Source of the DNA: Phorcus lineatus
Taxonomy: Eukaryota; Mollusca; Gastropoda; Trochida; Trochidae
DNA: 64,000 bases
Assembly (NCBI GenBank): GCA_921293015.1
Contig: OV121092.1
Span: forward strand, 46,213,064-46,277,063
Direction of reading: 5' to 3'
Shown here piece by piece: positions 12,504 through 26,700 of this stretch; the stretch's first letter is position 1, and each line of letters begins with the position of its first letter. The translations under genes were made by a program, and so were the position numbers. The notes under the pieces are model-generated. The model made no database searches. It had not been told where the DNA came from and was given only the letters and a program-made list of their open reading frames with translations.

Positions 12504-12849
12504 GATAAATAGAGGATATTAAATGTGTGTCCATGACATACTATGTATAAATATTAGTATTTCCCAAGCGAGAGCGAGGGATATACTGATATTTAGGCAC
12601 GAGCGTCGTAAACTTAGTATGTCATGGGCATGAATATTCTATATACTGTTTATTACCAAAGTCGCGAAATGAAAGGAAATGACCAAATCGACCTCCAAGC
12701 AAAGGCGGTTTATTTGCCGCCGTCACATGTGGAACTGTGACGTCAAAGCATTGTTCATGATGTGATGTCACAATGAAAAAGTGATATGTTGCTCTAGGGC
12801 ATCGTATGAAAATTATGAACCTGAATATGATTGCCCTCGTAGGAAATAA
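12504..12849 (+). repeat. Stem-loop dispersed repeat, copy 1
   Basis: First of three clear copies of one family (others at 31935 and 53301). It begins near ataaatagagga and ends near gccctcgtagg-aataaa. Its 5' part is a long inverted repeat: the right arm (about 12581-12627) is complementary to the left arm (about 12531-12560), although the left arm lacks about 15 bases present in copy 3. The loop carries aagcgagagcgaggg. The 3' part holds conserved blocks, including tcgcgaaat-aaaggaaat, gccgccgtcacat-tggaac and gacgtcaaagcattgtt. No coding frame is conserved between copies. It is probably a non-autonomous transposable element. The family is unknown to me. Confidence 0.75.
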
Positions 12850-14478
12850 ACTGGAGTGAGAACAGTGTGTCACAAAGTAGAAGCAGTGTCCTCTCCATAT
12901 TTTATAGAGCCTTGTTAATGAGTGCTATCAGATTATAACTCATGTCAGTGGTATAACCACTTCCTCAAAGAGTCCTTACATCACGCAGTCACAATTTTTT
13001 AGCCATAGTACCCAGTCTTTACAGACGAAGTGTGTTTTTACTTACAAGAGACAAAAGGAAGATTTTCCTTTAGGTGACACTGACTCATATCAATGAATCG
13101 TTTCCTCGATGTGAAACCAAAGGTCTTCCTCATTACCACTTAACCCCATCTACAGACAATGAACAGGATTGTCTAACTTCGAAATATCAAAACCAATAAA
13201 TATTTTCTAATTCCTTATAGACCAGTTTCTTTGAAGGTTTTCATGGTTGTTGTTTCTTGAGTTCTACAACACGGACATAATTTACTGTTCCTTATTCATC
13301 TATATATTGTTTTCTTCGGGCTCTTAATTTCATATGTATTTAGATAATCTAGACTTGCTAAATGTGGACCTAGACTGTATCAAAGGCTTTTATTTAATAA
13401 ACAGTCATGAAGCAGGACGAACATGGAAACTTCGCAGTGATATGACATACATTGAAATGTAAGTAAGATGGAAGACCCTTGACAATTTGCTTCATTCTGA
13501 TAAGAACAAGGCACTTGTCCAGACAATAATTTTGATCTAAATGACAACAATCCTCACTGTGATCTCAAATGCAAAAGAGTTATTTTTTTAAAATATAATT
13601 TTAATAAGTCCCTGAATATGACTGGATGATCTGGTTCCCAACGTGGTCAAGCTGAGTAGTGACGGATGTATTTAGGAAAGCAGCAGCCTGTCACACTTAT
13701 TAAATGTGTGTTTGATAAATGAGCAACTACTTTATACTAATAGCAGGAATCAGCTTCTGGGACAGCGTGGTTCATCTCAGCTGATTCTAGGTGCTGTAGG
13801 AACTAAATTACCATTAAGGTACCAGCATGGGTAAAGATTCCTAAATCCATTAGCAGTGTATAAAACATGGTTCGCCCTTCCATCTGTAACCTGGAACCTA
13901 TTAGCCTACCAGACTGGTTACCTTTTCTGTCTTTTCTTAACACTTGAAGGGCTGTACCTTATAGAGATTAAACATTCTGAATGGCCAATTTACATAATCA
14001 CAAACAGATGATAATGTAAAATCTTTGATCAGTTATCTTCCTAAGTGTACCTGGGGAAGTTTTCTGTTAAAAGTATCCTTCTCCTCACAAATAACATGCT
14101 AAAAGCTTTGTCAAATTTCCAACATACCCTTTCAAAAAACACAATTGCTAACTGGTCACTTGTTCAAGAAAGTCTATCTCAGACAACTTGATGAAGGTTT
14201 GAAATTCCAAAGACAAATTGAAGGCTTTTCAAGCTTGGTAGTTTCCAAGAGTTTTCTTTTTTACTCTGCATTTTGCTAACAGATGATGGTTAACCCAGAG
14301 GAAAACATCAGACTGACAGAACATTTTCAAGAATAAAAAAAAACCCAAAGAAGCAAAGGAGAAGGAATGACTTCTCTGGTGGGACAATATGGTCATGGTT
14401 CTAGTTTTCATGCATCGGATTACATTTTGCTATCCACTAAATTCGAAAGTTGTAACCCTCTATCCTAAGGTTAAAACC
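12850..14478. other. AT-rich non-coding stretch
   Basis: No gene or clear repeat recognised. It ends at the left target-site duplication of the LINE insertion. Confidence 0.45.
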
Positions 14479-14483
14479 AAAAG

Positions 14484-15530
14484 TTGCAGCTTTGGCTTTC
14501 AGATAGCATCTTTATTCGAGATAAATTGATTCCAGAAATGACAAATACTTTTTGGAAGGATGTTCTCATGTCATATTCAATTTTTATTAATAAGTGTAAA
14601 ACATCAAGCATTTCAGAAAGCGAACTGCTAAGTCAGTCTTTATGGAATAATGATGGAATAAAAATAGATGGAAAGCCTATTATGTACAGATCATGGTATA
14701 ACAAAGGTGTAATATTTATCAATGATCTGATGCACCACGAGGGTAGACTTATCAATTTTGAGGAATTCGAAAATAAGTTTAAAATTCAAACTAATTTTTT
14801 AAGCTATGAAGGTATAAAAAAGTCCGTTATGTCTTATATCTCTAAGTTAGATATACAAAACATACAGAATGTTTGTCCAAATCCAATCTATCCTTTTAAC
14901 TTATTTCATATTAGCGAAAAATTAAGCAGTAAATATATATACACAAAATTAATGGATTCGAAATATGTGCAATTACCTTGTTACAGCAAATGGGCCAGAA
15001 TATTAGACTGTGAACTCTCAGAAAAGGATTGGAGAGTATTTAATATGATAGCCCAAAAATGCACTCGTAGTACTGACTTGAAATGGCTGCAGTATAGGAT
15101 TATCCATCATATTCTACCTACAAATTGTTACTTATTCAGAATAAAGGTATCGGAAACACCGCTATGTCGATTTTGTAATAAAGAATTGGAAACTTTAGAG
15201 CACCTATTTTGGTATTGCGACCCGGTTGTAAAAATGTGGAAAAGTTTAGAAAAATGGCTACAAACCGCTCAAATTCATATAAATTTAACAGTGTCAAAGA
15301 TTATGCTCGGTATAAAAGGAAGAAATAACAATCCTATTAACGCTATCATTTTACTTGTAAAAGACATTATATTCAAGAACAGTCAAATAAGGAATGTTCC
15401 GAATTTTCAGTATATACTTGGCCAAATCAAACAATACTACGACATAACGAAATGCATTTACTTAGTTTCCGGTGAGAATGACCCATTTGTAAAATTCTGG
15501 TCATCTCTACACACCATATTGAGAGATTAA
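14484..15530 (+). pseudogene. C-terminal fragment of LINE ORF2 (reverse transcriptase tail)
   Basis: About 345 codons of the C-terminal part of a LINE polyprotein. The frame has no ATG start: it opens in the host duplication (TTG at 14484) and enters the element at about 14492. Residues about 40-120 contain the pattern LWNN-x-I-x-IDGKP followed by WYNKGV-x-FINDL, typical of the region after the reverse transcriptase domain in L1/Tx1-type elements. Residues 228-245 form a C-x2-C-x8-H-x4-C cluster (LCRFC...EHLFWYC), the zinc-finger-like zf-RVT motif. The polymerase core and the endonuclease are absent because of 5' truncation, so the fragment cannot encode an active enzyme. Clade assignment (L1/Tx1-like) is by resemblance only. 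Confidence 0.88.
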
Positions 15531-15799
15531 ATGTTTTGATAATCGACTGTATATATTCTGTTTTACACACAGATCATTTTCTACTTAGAATATGCACGTC
15601 ATATTGGCAATGTTTGTTATGTGCATATACCTTCACCAATAGTATAACCTGTATAGCGCTGAAGGTCACTGTAGCCTATTTACTTATGTCCTTTTGCTGA
15701 AATGTATGATGTTCTTTATTCTTGCTCAACTGTGAATATGTACAAACCGAATGTATGTAAAACTTGAAAAATATGCAAATAAAAAAAAAAAAAAAGAAA
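14492..15799 (+). mobile_element. 5'-truncated non-LTR retrotransposon (LINE) insertion
   Basis: The 13-bp sequence aaaagttgcagct is present at 14479-14491 and again at 15800-15812. It encloses a reverse-transcriptase C-terminal coding region, a 3' untranslated region (15531-15777), an AATAAA at 15778-15783 and an A-rich tail (about 15778-15799, interrupted by one G). This is the classic footprint of target-primed reverse transcription with early arrest: the endonuclease and catalytic reverse-transcriptase regions were never copied. The coding part has no stop or frameshift and both duplications are perfect, so the insertion is young. It may still be polymorphic in the population. Confidence 0.95.
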
Positions 15800-15812
15800 A
15801 AAAGTTGCAGCT

Positions 15813-18080
15813 CTAAGTTTTCTTGTTAGTCACTCGCTGGAAGTATGGCTGACTTGTGTGCTTGTTGCATGTGCAGTCAACCATGTCCGATTGGCTGGTT
15901 ACACGGATGAGCGCTCCACCGATTCCTCCCAGACCGATCATGGCAGGCTTCTTCATACAGTGTGATTCACTGGTCTCCAAACTGTTTCCTTGTCCAATCA
16001 GATGGAAGAATAGAGTTTATAACAGCATGGTAAGTATCTATACTCGGTTAGTATTCACCAGCTGATACATCTTATTGCCCCGAACAGTGAAGCAAGATGC
16101 TTATAATATGTTGTTGTAATCTTTCAGAATGATCTTTAATCTACAAAATAACTTTACATTTTACGGATTTTAAAGTGCAAACTTAAATATTCCATTGTAC
16201 TTTAATATTTTCTTGATTTGTATTGTCACAGTCTTTGCAGATATGTGGAGCTGCTCATTGAGGTGTAGAATAGGTACTAGATCCCTTGATATCGATACAC
16301 AGTTAGGGAACACATTTACTGAGGCAACAGCTAGTTTCTACTTGTGATGCACGTGTTAAATGTGATGTTGGTGAGATCGGAAATGTCTTTCTTTTAGGTT
16401 CAATTCAAGAGACACTTCTCAAAACTTAAAATCAGAAAAGAAAGTGGTTTGTCAAATTCTTCTGTATCAACTGTTGAATGGTCAGTGACCTTTCACTTCC
16501 ACTATAATGACCAATGGAAGGTCGTCCAATTCCATAATTTCCTTAGCCTTAGAAGTTTCAACAACAACCAATCAAATGTCACCTCTGGCAATGAGCAGCC
16601 AGTCATATGCACTTCAATGGGGAGGAATCAAGCGTGGACGTGTGCACGAGGAAATCAACACAGGCAATTAGGAAGGGAGAGCTCCAATCATAATGCATGT
16701 CCTTCCACTCGCCAGGACAATAAACACTCATAATCACTGCCAGATGATAAGAAGCATAACGCCCTTCTGTCAGTCATAGTATGGTTGACCTCAGAGTAGC
16801 TTTCCATGAATTATCATATCATAACTCATCCATGGGATTTATGGTTGACTATAATAACCATCTGTAAGAAGAATCTTTTACCAATTCACTCTATTGTTGT
16901 AACAGAATACTACTGTGTTTCAATGATAACTACAATGATTCAATGCAACAACTTACATAATACACACTCTGTTTTGAACAGTTGACAAGTCTGAAAGCCT
17001 GAGAAAAATACAAATTTACAAGAATTTCTCAACCATAGATATCAATTCTACTCAATTTGCAATTAACTCCAAAGATTCCTTAGTATAAGGCCATTTCCAC
17101 ATTCGGCAAACCCCAACCAGTAGTTACAATATTGAGTCATGGCCTAGCTTAAGGTCACTTCGTCCACATGAACCAGACCCTAAATTGGGAGTTAACACTG
17201 ACTGCATGATTGGTGTGACTCCACTGGACCCATTCATAACAACAGATTGTTTTAATGACATCATAAAAGTTTAATTTTCAATGCCAGACTTGTAGGCACC
17301 CTGTGTTATTTCCATGGATCATTGAGTTTGTCAGTTAAACTAGCCAGACATGATTGACGACTCTCCCCCCCTCACTAGAACATTGCTGCAATCTGAAGCT
17401 TTATGATGACCAGATAATTTCTTCTTTGAAAGAGCACATGGATTATGATATAAGCATTATGAAAATGTTTTCCCACTCTTAATATCATGGAATTTCAAAG
17501 AACATACTAACTGAAACCAACTTAGTAATGCACCATTAACTTAATAAAAAATAAACTCGCTACTTCAATGTAATCAAACAATTTCGGTCATTGGTTTAGG
17601 GATGAAATACCACTAGAGGTGAAAAGTGCCAAACTAGCTGCACATCATCAATAACTCATTGCTCATTTTTTTTAAAGTTCTGGATACTTTGCTAAAGGGA
17701 AGTTACTCATAACCCAAAAGGGAGAGCACTCTAATCTTTTCCTTACACACACTATAACAATAAACTTGTGACTAACACTTTCTATGCAATTACAACTAAT
17801 TCCACCATAAAATCACGCAAGGGGGGAACTATTCCCACATAAAGGTTTACCAGTCATATCTCACCGATCATTAACCACCAACCCATAAAATATCAATACA
17901 TGAATATCCATGGTTCTGGTCTCCATTCAATACCCTAAGGACCCTAACCTGAATACACATGATCAGCTGCCTGGATGACTCAGTTACTCTTTGCTTACAA
18001 ATGGTACTTGACTATTGATTCCTCTGAGAACTGCTATCCTTCGTATTCCCATCTTTTATTATTGCTTCCCCATACCGCTG
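15813..18080. other. Mostly non-coding stretch; one possible donor site
   Basis: No gene recognised. An open stretch (about 15883-16029) ends at ATG|GTAAGTAT (intron start 16030), a good splice donor consensus. No acceptor, domain or coding periodicity backs it, so I do not call an exon. The short frame at 16449-16733 looks like chance. Confidence 0.35.
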
Positions 18081-18475
18081 GTGCAGTATAGAATATATAT
18101 TCTTGATTATTGTAGTATATACAATACACCCAAGTAGTGATACACCGATATTGTAATATATTGCATCTTTAGGTGTAAACACAGTTTTTATTGCTTGAGT
18201 AGTATCAATGTGTCCTTGGTCATTGTAGAATAACAGTATAAATATGCTCTGTTACGGTATATATCGGACCATTATGTATAAGCATGTTATTTTTTGCTTG
18301 TAAAGTATAGAGAATATATGCTTGGTTATTGTTGAATATACATTATACTTATACTCTGATATCACATAAATATGTATCAATATACTCAATAGTGCTTTTA
18401 TGGTGAAGAGAATATAAAGAGAACATATATTATTGTACTATACAATACAGTGAAACTATGATATTGCACATACAG
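18081..18475. repeat. Decayed tandem repeat, period about 105-110 bp
   Basis: A phrase of the type 'agtatagaatatatgcttggttattgtagaatatacaatatac' recurs near 18087, 18198 and 18303, with a weaker fourth copy near 18405. Divergence is high. Confidence 0.55.
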
Positions 18476-21400
18476 CATCATTATGATAAGATAATTTTCT
18501 GCTCAGGCTCATTAAGCATGTGCAGTTAATGAAATATATGTTTCATTTTTTTGGTAAAAGGTCGTATTCTTAAATGACATATATCACATCAGGATGGAGA
18601 ATCATCTTTGTCAAAAGCATTTATCAATCTTTTATAATCAGCAAAATATATTCTAAATAGTTCCAGAATTAGAGTTATTGGTTTGATACCATACAGATCT
18701 ACACTCCTGGAGCATTTATGACACAATAAAGCATAATATGGCTTGTTTACTACTGGATACTGCTGGTATAACTTAAGTATTTACATTGCAATGATAAAGA
18801 ACATATTTGATGCTTTATGCAGACAATATTAACCATATTGCCTTTACAAGCTGTATTCCAGTCACTTTTTTCTCAATGTCCATGCTATAAATGACCCATG
18901 CTTACTACATAACCACGGTGTAGCCATGACTCTCAATATTTTCCATGATAACTCTACCTGACTACAAGTATCTGACACTGCCTACACAGTTATTAAAACT
19001 GTTTTCCTCATGCTGGCAATTCAAGCCCAAATATTCCCTAAAAGCAATATTCTGATATGTGAAATTATGCCTTGTGCCATGTGAGGAGCTATGACAACTT
19101 TCTCATTACTTCTGCAACTAGCACATTGATTGATGGCTGGTATCTTGTCATGGCATAAAGAGAAAGTCATTTTCCTCAGAAGAGATGGAAATTGAATATA
19201 ATAACTGTTTATGACATCCTTCAGGGATCTTCATCAAGGCATTTTAAAATAGAGTCAGTAGCATAAAAACAAAATTATTTCCCTTCTCAAGGTTTATCAA
19301 AATATGATCATACCTACTACATTAAACTAATTTTTCTAACATATTGATTTATTTTTATTTTATTACACCTATATGCATCTAATTTGAAAATATTTTAATG
19401 AAATTATGAAAAGCTTAACCTGAAACATTACATTGTTTATAGTTCTATTGGATTTACAGTTTTCAATTATGTCTCTGTGACTACCATATGTTGAACAATC
19501 TTCATATTAGATACTTCAACAAACCGATTGATAAAAATATCCTTATAGATGAAAAAGCATATTCAAATGCAATAAATAATCTCTCATCCAATTATATTGC
19601 TGCTAGGCATAAGATGGATGGAGTTAGTCACCATGACAACATTGCAAGGGAAACTTCACTTTTTTCCCTTGGGTCAAAAAGCAAAACAATTAACTGAATT
19701 ACAGTTCTTCAAAATGAGGCACAATTTTAAACCATGCTGACAGAAACCCAGCGCTGACTTTCTGACAGACCTGAAAAGGGTGGAGTCGGTTTCTAAGGAA
19801 CTCGGAAATAAGCATAACAAAATCACTTAAATATTTCCTCATGGGTAATTGCTGTCACCACTGAGACACTTTGAAATCGAATTTGTTTTATTGTTTTCAA
19901 TTTTCTTTGTTTTATGGTATCTTCCTCCAGTACACAGTCTAGGAGACTTCAACGTCATGTTTTTTAATTTCATAAATCGTCAGAAATATTCTACTGATAA
20001 TGACTACTGATGGCTGTCAAGACATTTTATGTCCTTCTGAATAACTGTCAAATGATCCTTCAGTAACTATTCTTACTGCTTAGCTAATTTAGCCATAGTG
20101 TCTCTTATGCTTTTATCATATGTTTTGTAATTTGCATATTTATTCACCAACCAAGTCAATAACATGTTTTCCACCAATTATCAAAAGGCACAAAGTGATA
20201 ATTTCCGATAGTGAGAAGATTTACATTCATGACTCATTGATGAAATGATAAATAGTGACAACATGGCTTAGCGACAAGATCCCCATGTATTTCATGTTTC
20301 ACTGGTCTTTGATGGTACCAGATGTTTTTGTATCAATGTGAAGCTTTTCTGTCTTGTTGCCAAGGTGATTCCATATAAGAACGTTGTCACTCTTTTTACA
20401 TGATTTTACGTGATTTTTGTTAATTGATTTAATTCTTAATTTTGATAAAGAATATATTTTATCTTTGTCAATGATAACCAGTTAATATTTGAACTAAGTA
20501 GAGTGATGGTCACTATGGTAGGCTCTCAGTTTCTTTGTGGTAATGATGTTGGTAGCACTTTCGGCAGGTGCTCCTACATACGTAACCTAGAAATAGCCAC
20601 ATTTAGATATCCACATTATCATTAACATTATTATAACATTATTGGTTTCAAATCAAATTTTTTAAAAGACCTTGATTCCGGATATTTCACAAAAACAACT
20701 TTTTACCTATTAATTTAACACTTAAATTCTTTTTTGCAGGTTACAATATATAACTATGGAGCTAATAAAGAAGTTGAAAATCTATTGAACTCTTCCTCAC
20801 TTAACTTGAAATATTCTAATTTACTCTCCAAAAAAGTATGAGGTTAAAATGAGATATGATATAAGATTGCCATAAGTATCAAATTCAACATTGGCTTACA
20901 ACTATCTTGAAAATATTCTCCCTTTTTCGTAATCCTTTTAAGCCTGCTCAGATGCATATGTCTGCTGCACAAACATGCACGCCCCGCTACGGCAACAATG
21001 TAACCTGCGTGTGCATCATTACCTACATCATGTTTCACTCCTCTGGGTGGTCCAACAACCTCTTTGTTTTATACTCGTTAACATTGACTTAATTACACTC
21101 TACCTATGTACACCTGAGTTTATATTATAGCTGATCTCTTAAGAAAGCTTTATGCTATGCCATGTAGATATTTCTATTATAAGCAGAATTACTTTGCTAT
21201 CTATGAATTTAACAACCAACCTGCCAATATCAACAAGTATTCTCTTGCCCAAATAGTGCCAGGGGAAAAAAATGAACTACCACAATCTCTCCAAATGAAT
21301 AAATATTTTCCTCCCCATATAGTACCAAGACCAAAACCTTCCAAGAGAATTTTAGTGGTTGACCCTTCCAGCTAAAAAATATCAAAAGCATATTTCTTGT

Positions 21401-23389
21401 GAAGCGTGATATTACTTGCTTATCACCTTTGGCCAGTTGAAATTTGATAGCGTTGACTGACCAATCAAATAGCAGCAGCTTTATCTTCCTGTCTAGACTT
21501 CGGCTACTGATCAGAAGCTTTGCTCTCAGATAAACTATCTATTATAATATCTATCTTGAAAATCTTCAAAATCGATGATGTATATTTCAAGTTTTCATAT
21601 TTTACCTTAGTGAACAGATCTGATCAATTGAAGTTATATAGAGGTCAAAAGCTAGATCCCATTTCAACATGAAGTTGAATTATACTTTTTGATGCCTACA
21701 AGGATTTTGAAATTGAATATGAGATTTTCAAGGAAAGTCCTTGATCACCTAATATGACCTTCAAAGAAGAAACTTTCAAAAATGACAGCAAATTTTTAAA
21801 AAGATTTTTTCTCTGAAATCATATTAAACCTTTTAACTAAAATATGACCAATCATGGCATAACAATCGTAAAGTTTGTTTTCAAACCATGACACCAACTA
21901 TTACAGATGAACAGCTAGTCAGAAGTTCAGATGGTCCCCCAGATAATGCATCAGTAGGATTAGATTCCCAGATTTAATCCTGGATATTCTGATACTGAGA
22001 GGCTGAACATCAGCCTATGCATGTATGGTAGCTTTCATCCTGAAGAAGCAGCACTTACAATTTTAGAATATAGAGGATATTAAATAAGTGTCCACACAAA
22101 GATTACAACACAAGTCTCAATTTCAGTAATTCACAAGAAAGAGCAATTATATATTGTTCTCATTTCTCAGAGACAGCAGATGTCATCAAACCTAAAATAA
22201 ATGTAACATAAAAACCTAAGCAAGTCTATAAAAAAAACTATAGAACTTAATTCTAGTTGAAGAAATGTTACAGGTGCCCTTAGTCATTTAATTTTTTAAA
22301 ATTTGAAATTGTTTGGATTTGTATATTCCAGAGACTAAAGCATAGCCTAAATGAAAGCCAATTGGCATGTGTTCATTCAGCATGGTTTGCCATTATACCA
22401 ATGAAGGCTTGTCAAATGTTCAGATTGTTCCAAAGATAAACCTGATCACAATACAAATCCCAGATCTAATCCTAGATATTCTGATATTGCCAGACAGAAT
22501 ATCGGCCCTGTTGATGGTAGCACTAATCATGTACCGGTAGTTGGTTTGTGTTACTGGACTCTCGTTAGAAGCATTAACGATTCTTTTGTGATTAATGTGC
22601 TGTCATTTTGTAGGAATTTTGTTCGGACAAAACAGTATTATAGTTGATAGTACATGTCTTTTGATTTAATAATACAAATATGGAAACCTTACATCATATT
22701 TTATGATTAGATTAGGATTTGAAATTGATTGTATTTACATCATGTAGAATGCAGTGTGGTTTATGAATATTTTCCTATGTAACCTGATATCTAGAAAAGC
22801 TATTCAATTCTAGAATATTTTAATTTAAAAAATCTAAACGTAGTAATCATACTATTTCAAAGAACTCAAGGTAGGTATTGATTCCAATGTGGCGTATGTT
22901 TGCTTATTCAATATTAATGCCTTGACATTTAACTTCTTAAATTGTCTCCTATTGTGAATGAATTTATTCATTTTAAAAATCATAATTTATGCTAACTTAA
23001 AAAATTTTAACACACTTTTTCTCTTAATTTAACATGTTTATGAAATCAGAAACTGCACACTAATGACATCTCTAATGGGAAATCCCTAATCTAAAAATCA
23101 ATTTACATGACGTTGGACCAGAAGAAATTATTTGGTTTGAAGTGGATCTGAATTTACATATTTCCACCAAAAACATATGATGAATCTATGAACAACAAGC
23201 AAGAACAAATCAATAATTTTCCATTACAATATTTGAAAAACTCCAAAAAGAACCATCAAACCAATCTCAAGCTTATTTAGCGTGGACGGATCTTCAGTTT
23301 ATGGTAGTTTCTCCTCTTTCATATCCTAACTGGATATCTAGTTTCCCCATTAACATCACATCATTAAACAATAATGTTATTTAGATTGC
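18476..23389. other. AT-rich gene-poor stretch
   Basis: No gene or RNA recognised over about 4.9 kb. A short match (22068-22095) to the 5' end of the stem-loop family is listed separately. Open frames here, such as 21157-21375, are short and featureless. Confidence 0.45.
22068..22095 (+). repeat. Possible fragment of the stem-loop repeat 5' end
   Basis: tatagaggatattaaat-agtgtcca closely matches the start of copy 1 at 12509-12535 and then similarity stops. It may be a truncated copy or chance. Confidence 0.35.
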
Positions 23390-23700
23390 AGTAGTCAATG
23401 CACAATCTACAATTTAATAAATTGTGCTGGTTGCACAAAATGAACTAATTATACAATTCAGTTCACAATACAATTCACAATCAACATTAAATCCATGCTG
23501 TTCGATGCACAATCCAGTTTAATTTCCCCTCATCGACAAACATCTACCAAATGAATTTCAGTTTGCACTAATCGATGCACAAACCAGTTTAGTTTCCACA
23601 AATCCATGAACAATCTACCAACCAGCTTAGTTTCCCCCTCATCAACAAACATCTACCAAATGTAATTCAGTTTGCACTAATCGATGCACAATCTGCCTCC
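23390..23700. repeat. Decayed repeat, period about 109 bp with a half-unit
   Basis: The block 'ctcatc-acaaacatctacc' followed by 'aaatg-aattcagtttgcac' and 'taatcgatgcaca' is present at about 23529-23582 and again at about 23638-23690, 109 bp apart. Between them and upstream, half-units containing 'atgcacaatc' and 'ccagtttagtttcc' recur. Confidence 0.65.
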
Positions 23701-26700
23701 TGTGTGGGGAGAGTGTTATCATATGGAGATAATAACAAGTACATACAGTTATAACCTGCCGGTCAATCAGACACCAAATAGGACCATCCAGACTTCATTA
23801 CAGGGTGAAAGAGAGCGCTTGGAACAGATGTAGGTATCTCACGATTCTCTCGTTTTCCAAAGGAACCTTGGAGCAATTGTTGCTCCCACTGCGAGTGGTG
23901 GAATCAGATGCATCTCTCATTGGCAGTCGTGGAATCTGGGAGTCATGGTATATCTATCAGTGACTAGCAATATGCTTTCCTTTCTTCAGTAGATTATTTT
24001 GAGACCTCAACTCGTCTTCCATATCTCAGACTGTTTGCATTGGAATGGAGTCTTCAGATCTTCTTGGATCTCAGGGCTATGTTTTTTCAATCAGAGCATG
24101 GTGATAGGAATTCTCTTGATGTGCATTTGATTGGTGAATTTACTTACATGTCCTGTATTGCAGCCACATAGGTCTTTGAAATCATTCTGACATAAGGTAA
24201 AGAATTACTACAAAAAACAGTAAGGAGTAGATGAAGCAATTTTGAAATACCAAACAGAGAGTTAATTCATTCTAAAATGAAGAAATTCATAGTTTTTATA
24301 ACAGATCAGATTTTCAACACTAGCGCTTTAATCTTTTTACTTTTCTCCATACAGTTGATTTATACTAGTTGTTTTACTGACAAATCAACAAATCCCCATA
24401 GGATAAATTTCGTTAGTATTGAAGAGAGATCAACCCTTTGACAGTTGTTTTTGATGCTTGTTATATCCGAAGCTAATGGATCTAATTACAATTCTGTTGC
24501 TAGGCATCATATTCACAACAATAAGAAGAATTATTAATATTCCTTATGACCTTTTCCAGACTAAATCGAATGTAAGACAGAAATGTCCGGAGTGTTCCTG
24601 TTGCCTATGGTAGGACACTTACTCTCAAAATAGCTGCATTCAATCAACTTCCTAATCAAGCCTGCAGCAAGAATAATATTCCCTGATATTAGTTTGATAT
24701 CCTTTGTATTCATAATTCTACAGTAAGATGATCCTGACCAATCAAAATCTGATTTGAACGACAGACACATCAAGAGCATTTCTGTCAACTTTGTTTGGAC
24801 ACATGCTCTGATGTGTCCATATGTAATTCTGTGGGTAGGTATCATATTTTCTGCAATCAGTGGCTTATTCCTGCCATTATCATTCTGGAGACAGGTCTAA
24901 TAGGAGCATGCTGGCTTCTGGTCCAGGAAGGTCCAGATTGGGTTACACCAATTTGCAGATATGCAGCATTCACAGATAGCAGCAAACAGCAGCAAGATAA
25001 GGCACAGGTTTACTGCGCTGTGGTCAACAGTTGTCGGAATTCTTCTAATTAGCAGCAATGAATGAATGAATGAATGAATTAAATATTTCAAAGCCACAGA
25101 GTTACAGAGAACTATTTCTGTCTTTGTTTCGAGTATGCTAATCAAGAGTGGATGAATAAATGGAGACAAATGAATATATAAGGCAATGATTTAAATACAT
25201 GGTTGTTCTTGCTATCGATATTCAATTTCAATATCTTCAAGCTAGTTTCTTATATCATGTGCCTTGTGTGAATGAAACAAACATCATAAAGAACATCGTA
25301 GAAAAAAACAGTCATCTAATAACTGAAACCTTCCCTTAATTAGAGAGCTCCAAGGTAATTAATTCTGCATCAGAGAAATGTAAATGACAGTTCGCGAAGA
25401 AATTATCATGAGCAAAATACCCAGTTGATGGATGAAGCCGACTGAGTATAAGCATAACCTTAGCATTATTGATGCTAAGTGGTAGCTTAAACAGCAGCTT
25501 AACGGTAATATTTTGTTTGCAGAGATTTGCATGAATATTTCCCAAGCGCAATCAAGACCTGCACACAAGATTCAAGCTCTATGAATAATAGAACACTTAT
25601 ACACCAGCGAGTATATATCCAACGCCTGATTTCCCAAGAGATGTTGATATCAAATATGCAGACCATAAAATTTGTTTGGATCAGGGGATAAGTGGAGGGT
25701 GAACAACATGTTACAAACTCCTAATGTAATCTATAAATAAGCTTTATGTATGTAATTTGTACGGATAGATAACATGTTTATGGTTTTCTTACGTAATCAG
25801 CCAGGAATAGAACATAGTCTTACTTCATTTCTCTGTAATTCATACAGGTATGAGGAACATAAAGAATATTTTTGCATGTGCTCCCAAACTTTGGCACTAT
25901 GCTCAAAGGAGAGATCTGTTTTAATCTAATCCAAAACCAAATGGTGTAAGCTGGGAGCAAGCAGTGTATGACCTTTTATATCTGTGTTATGGATAATTTT
26001 GGAGTTTGGAGGTCATAGAGTTTAGAATAAGCTTTTTTTCTATTTTATGAAAAATGCTGATCATTTCAATGTGTTCAATATAACAGCTTATTACTTACCT
26101 GCAGGAATGTATTTTTATCCTTATTTTTTAGGATAGTCTTTGATTAACAAAGACTGATAAAGAACAAGAAAAACATGATAGTTACATGCTGAAAGGGGCT
26201 TCAATATTTACAAAACCTTCAAAGCGGACCTCCGGAACAAACGAGCACTAGATCCTGAAATATCATGATAAGACAATGAATAATTGAACTACAACTATAA
26301 CAGAACACAAGGCTTTGAAAATCTAGCCTGAAAAATTTGATTCGCTACCTGAGTAATCTCAAACCTTTAAGGTTTGAAACCTTTACATTTGGACTTATAG
26401 GAAATCCTGCAAGATCATTAAAGATTACCATATTTACAAGAGTTTTCAACTTGGTGATGTCATTTTTATCCTATCATGAGCATTTTGGGTGGCTTCAAGC
26501 TTTGAAAGCTAAACCCTACAAATGATAACGCGTGCACCACTTTAACACATCAATCAGCCAATTGTTGCATTTAAACATCCTTCGTCTACCTTTACAATAG
26601 ACCTTAATTAAGAACAAATCAGCTCAAAATCCTGGAAAGATTGTTGTAGACAATCAAAGTCTGAACCACTTCATGGTGAGCACAAGGCATTGAAATGTTA

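Noticed and set aside
15883..16029. Exon ending at ATG|GTAAGTAT
   Set aside because: Only the donor is convincing; no acceptor, start context or protein similarity.
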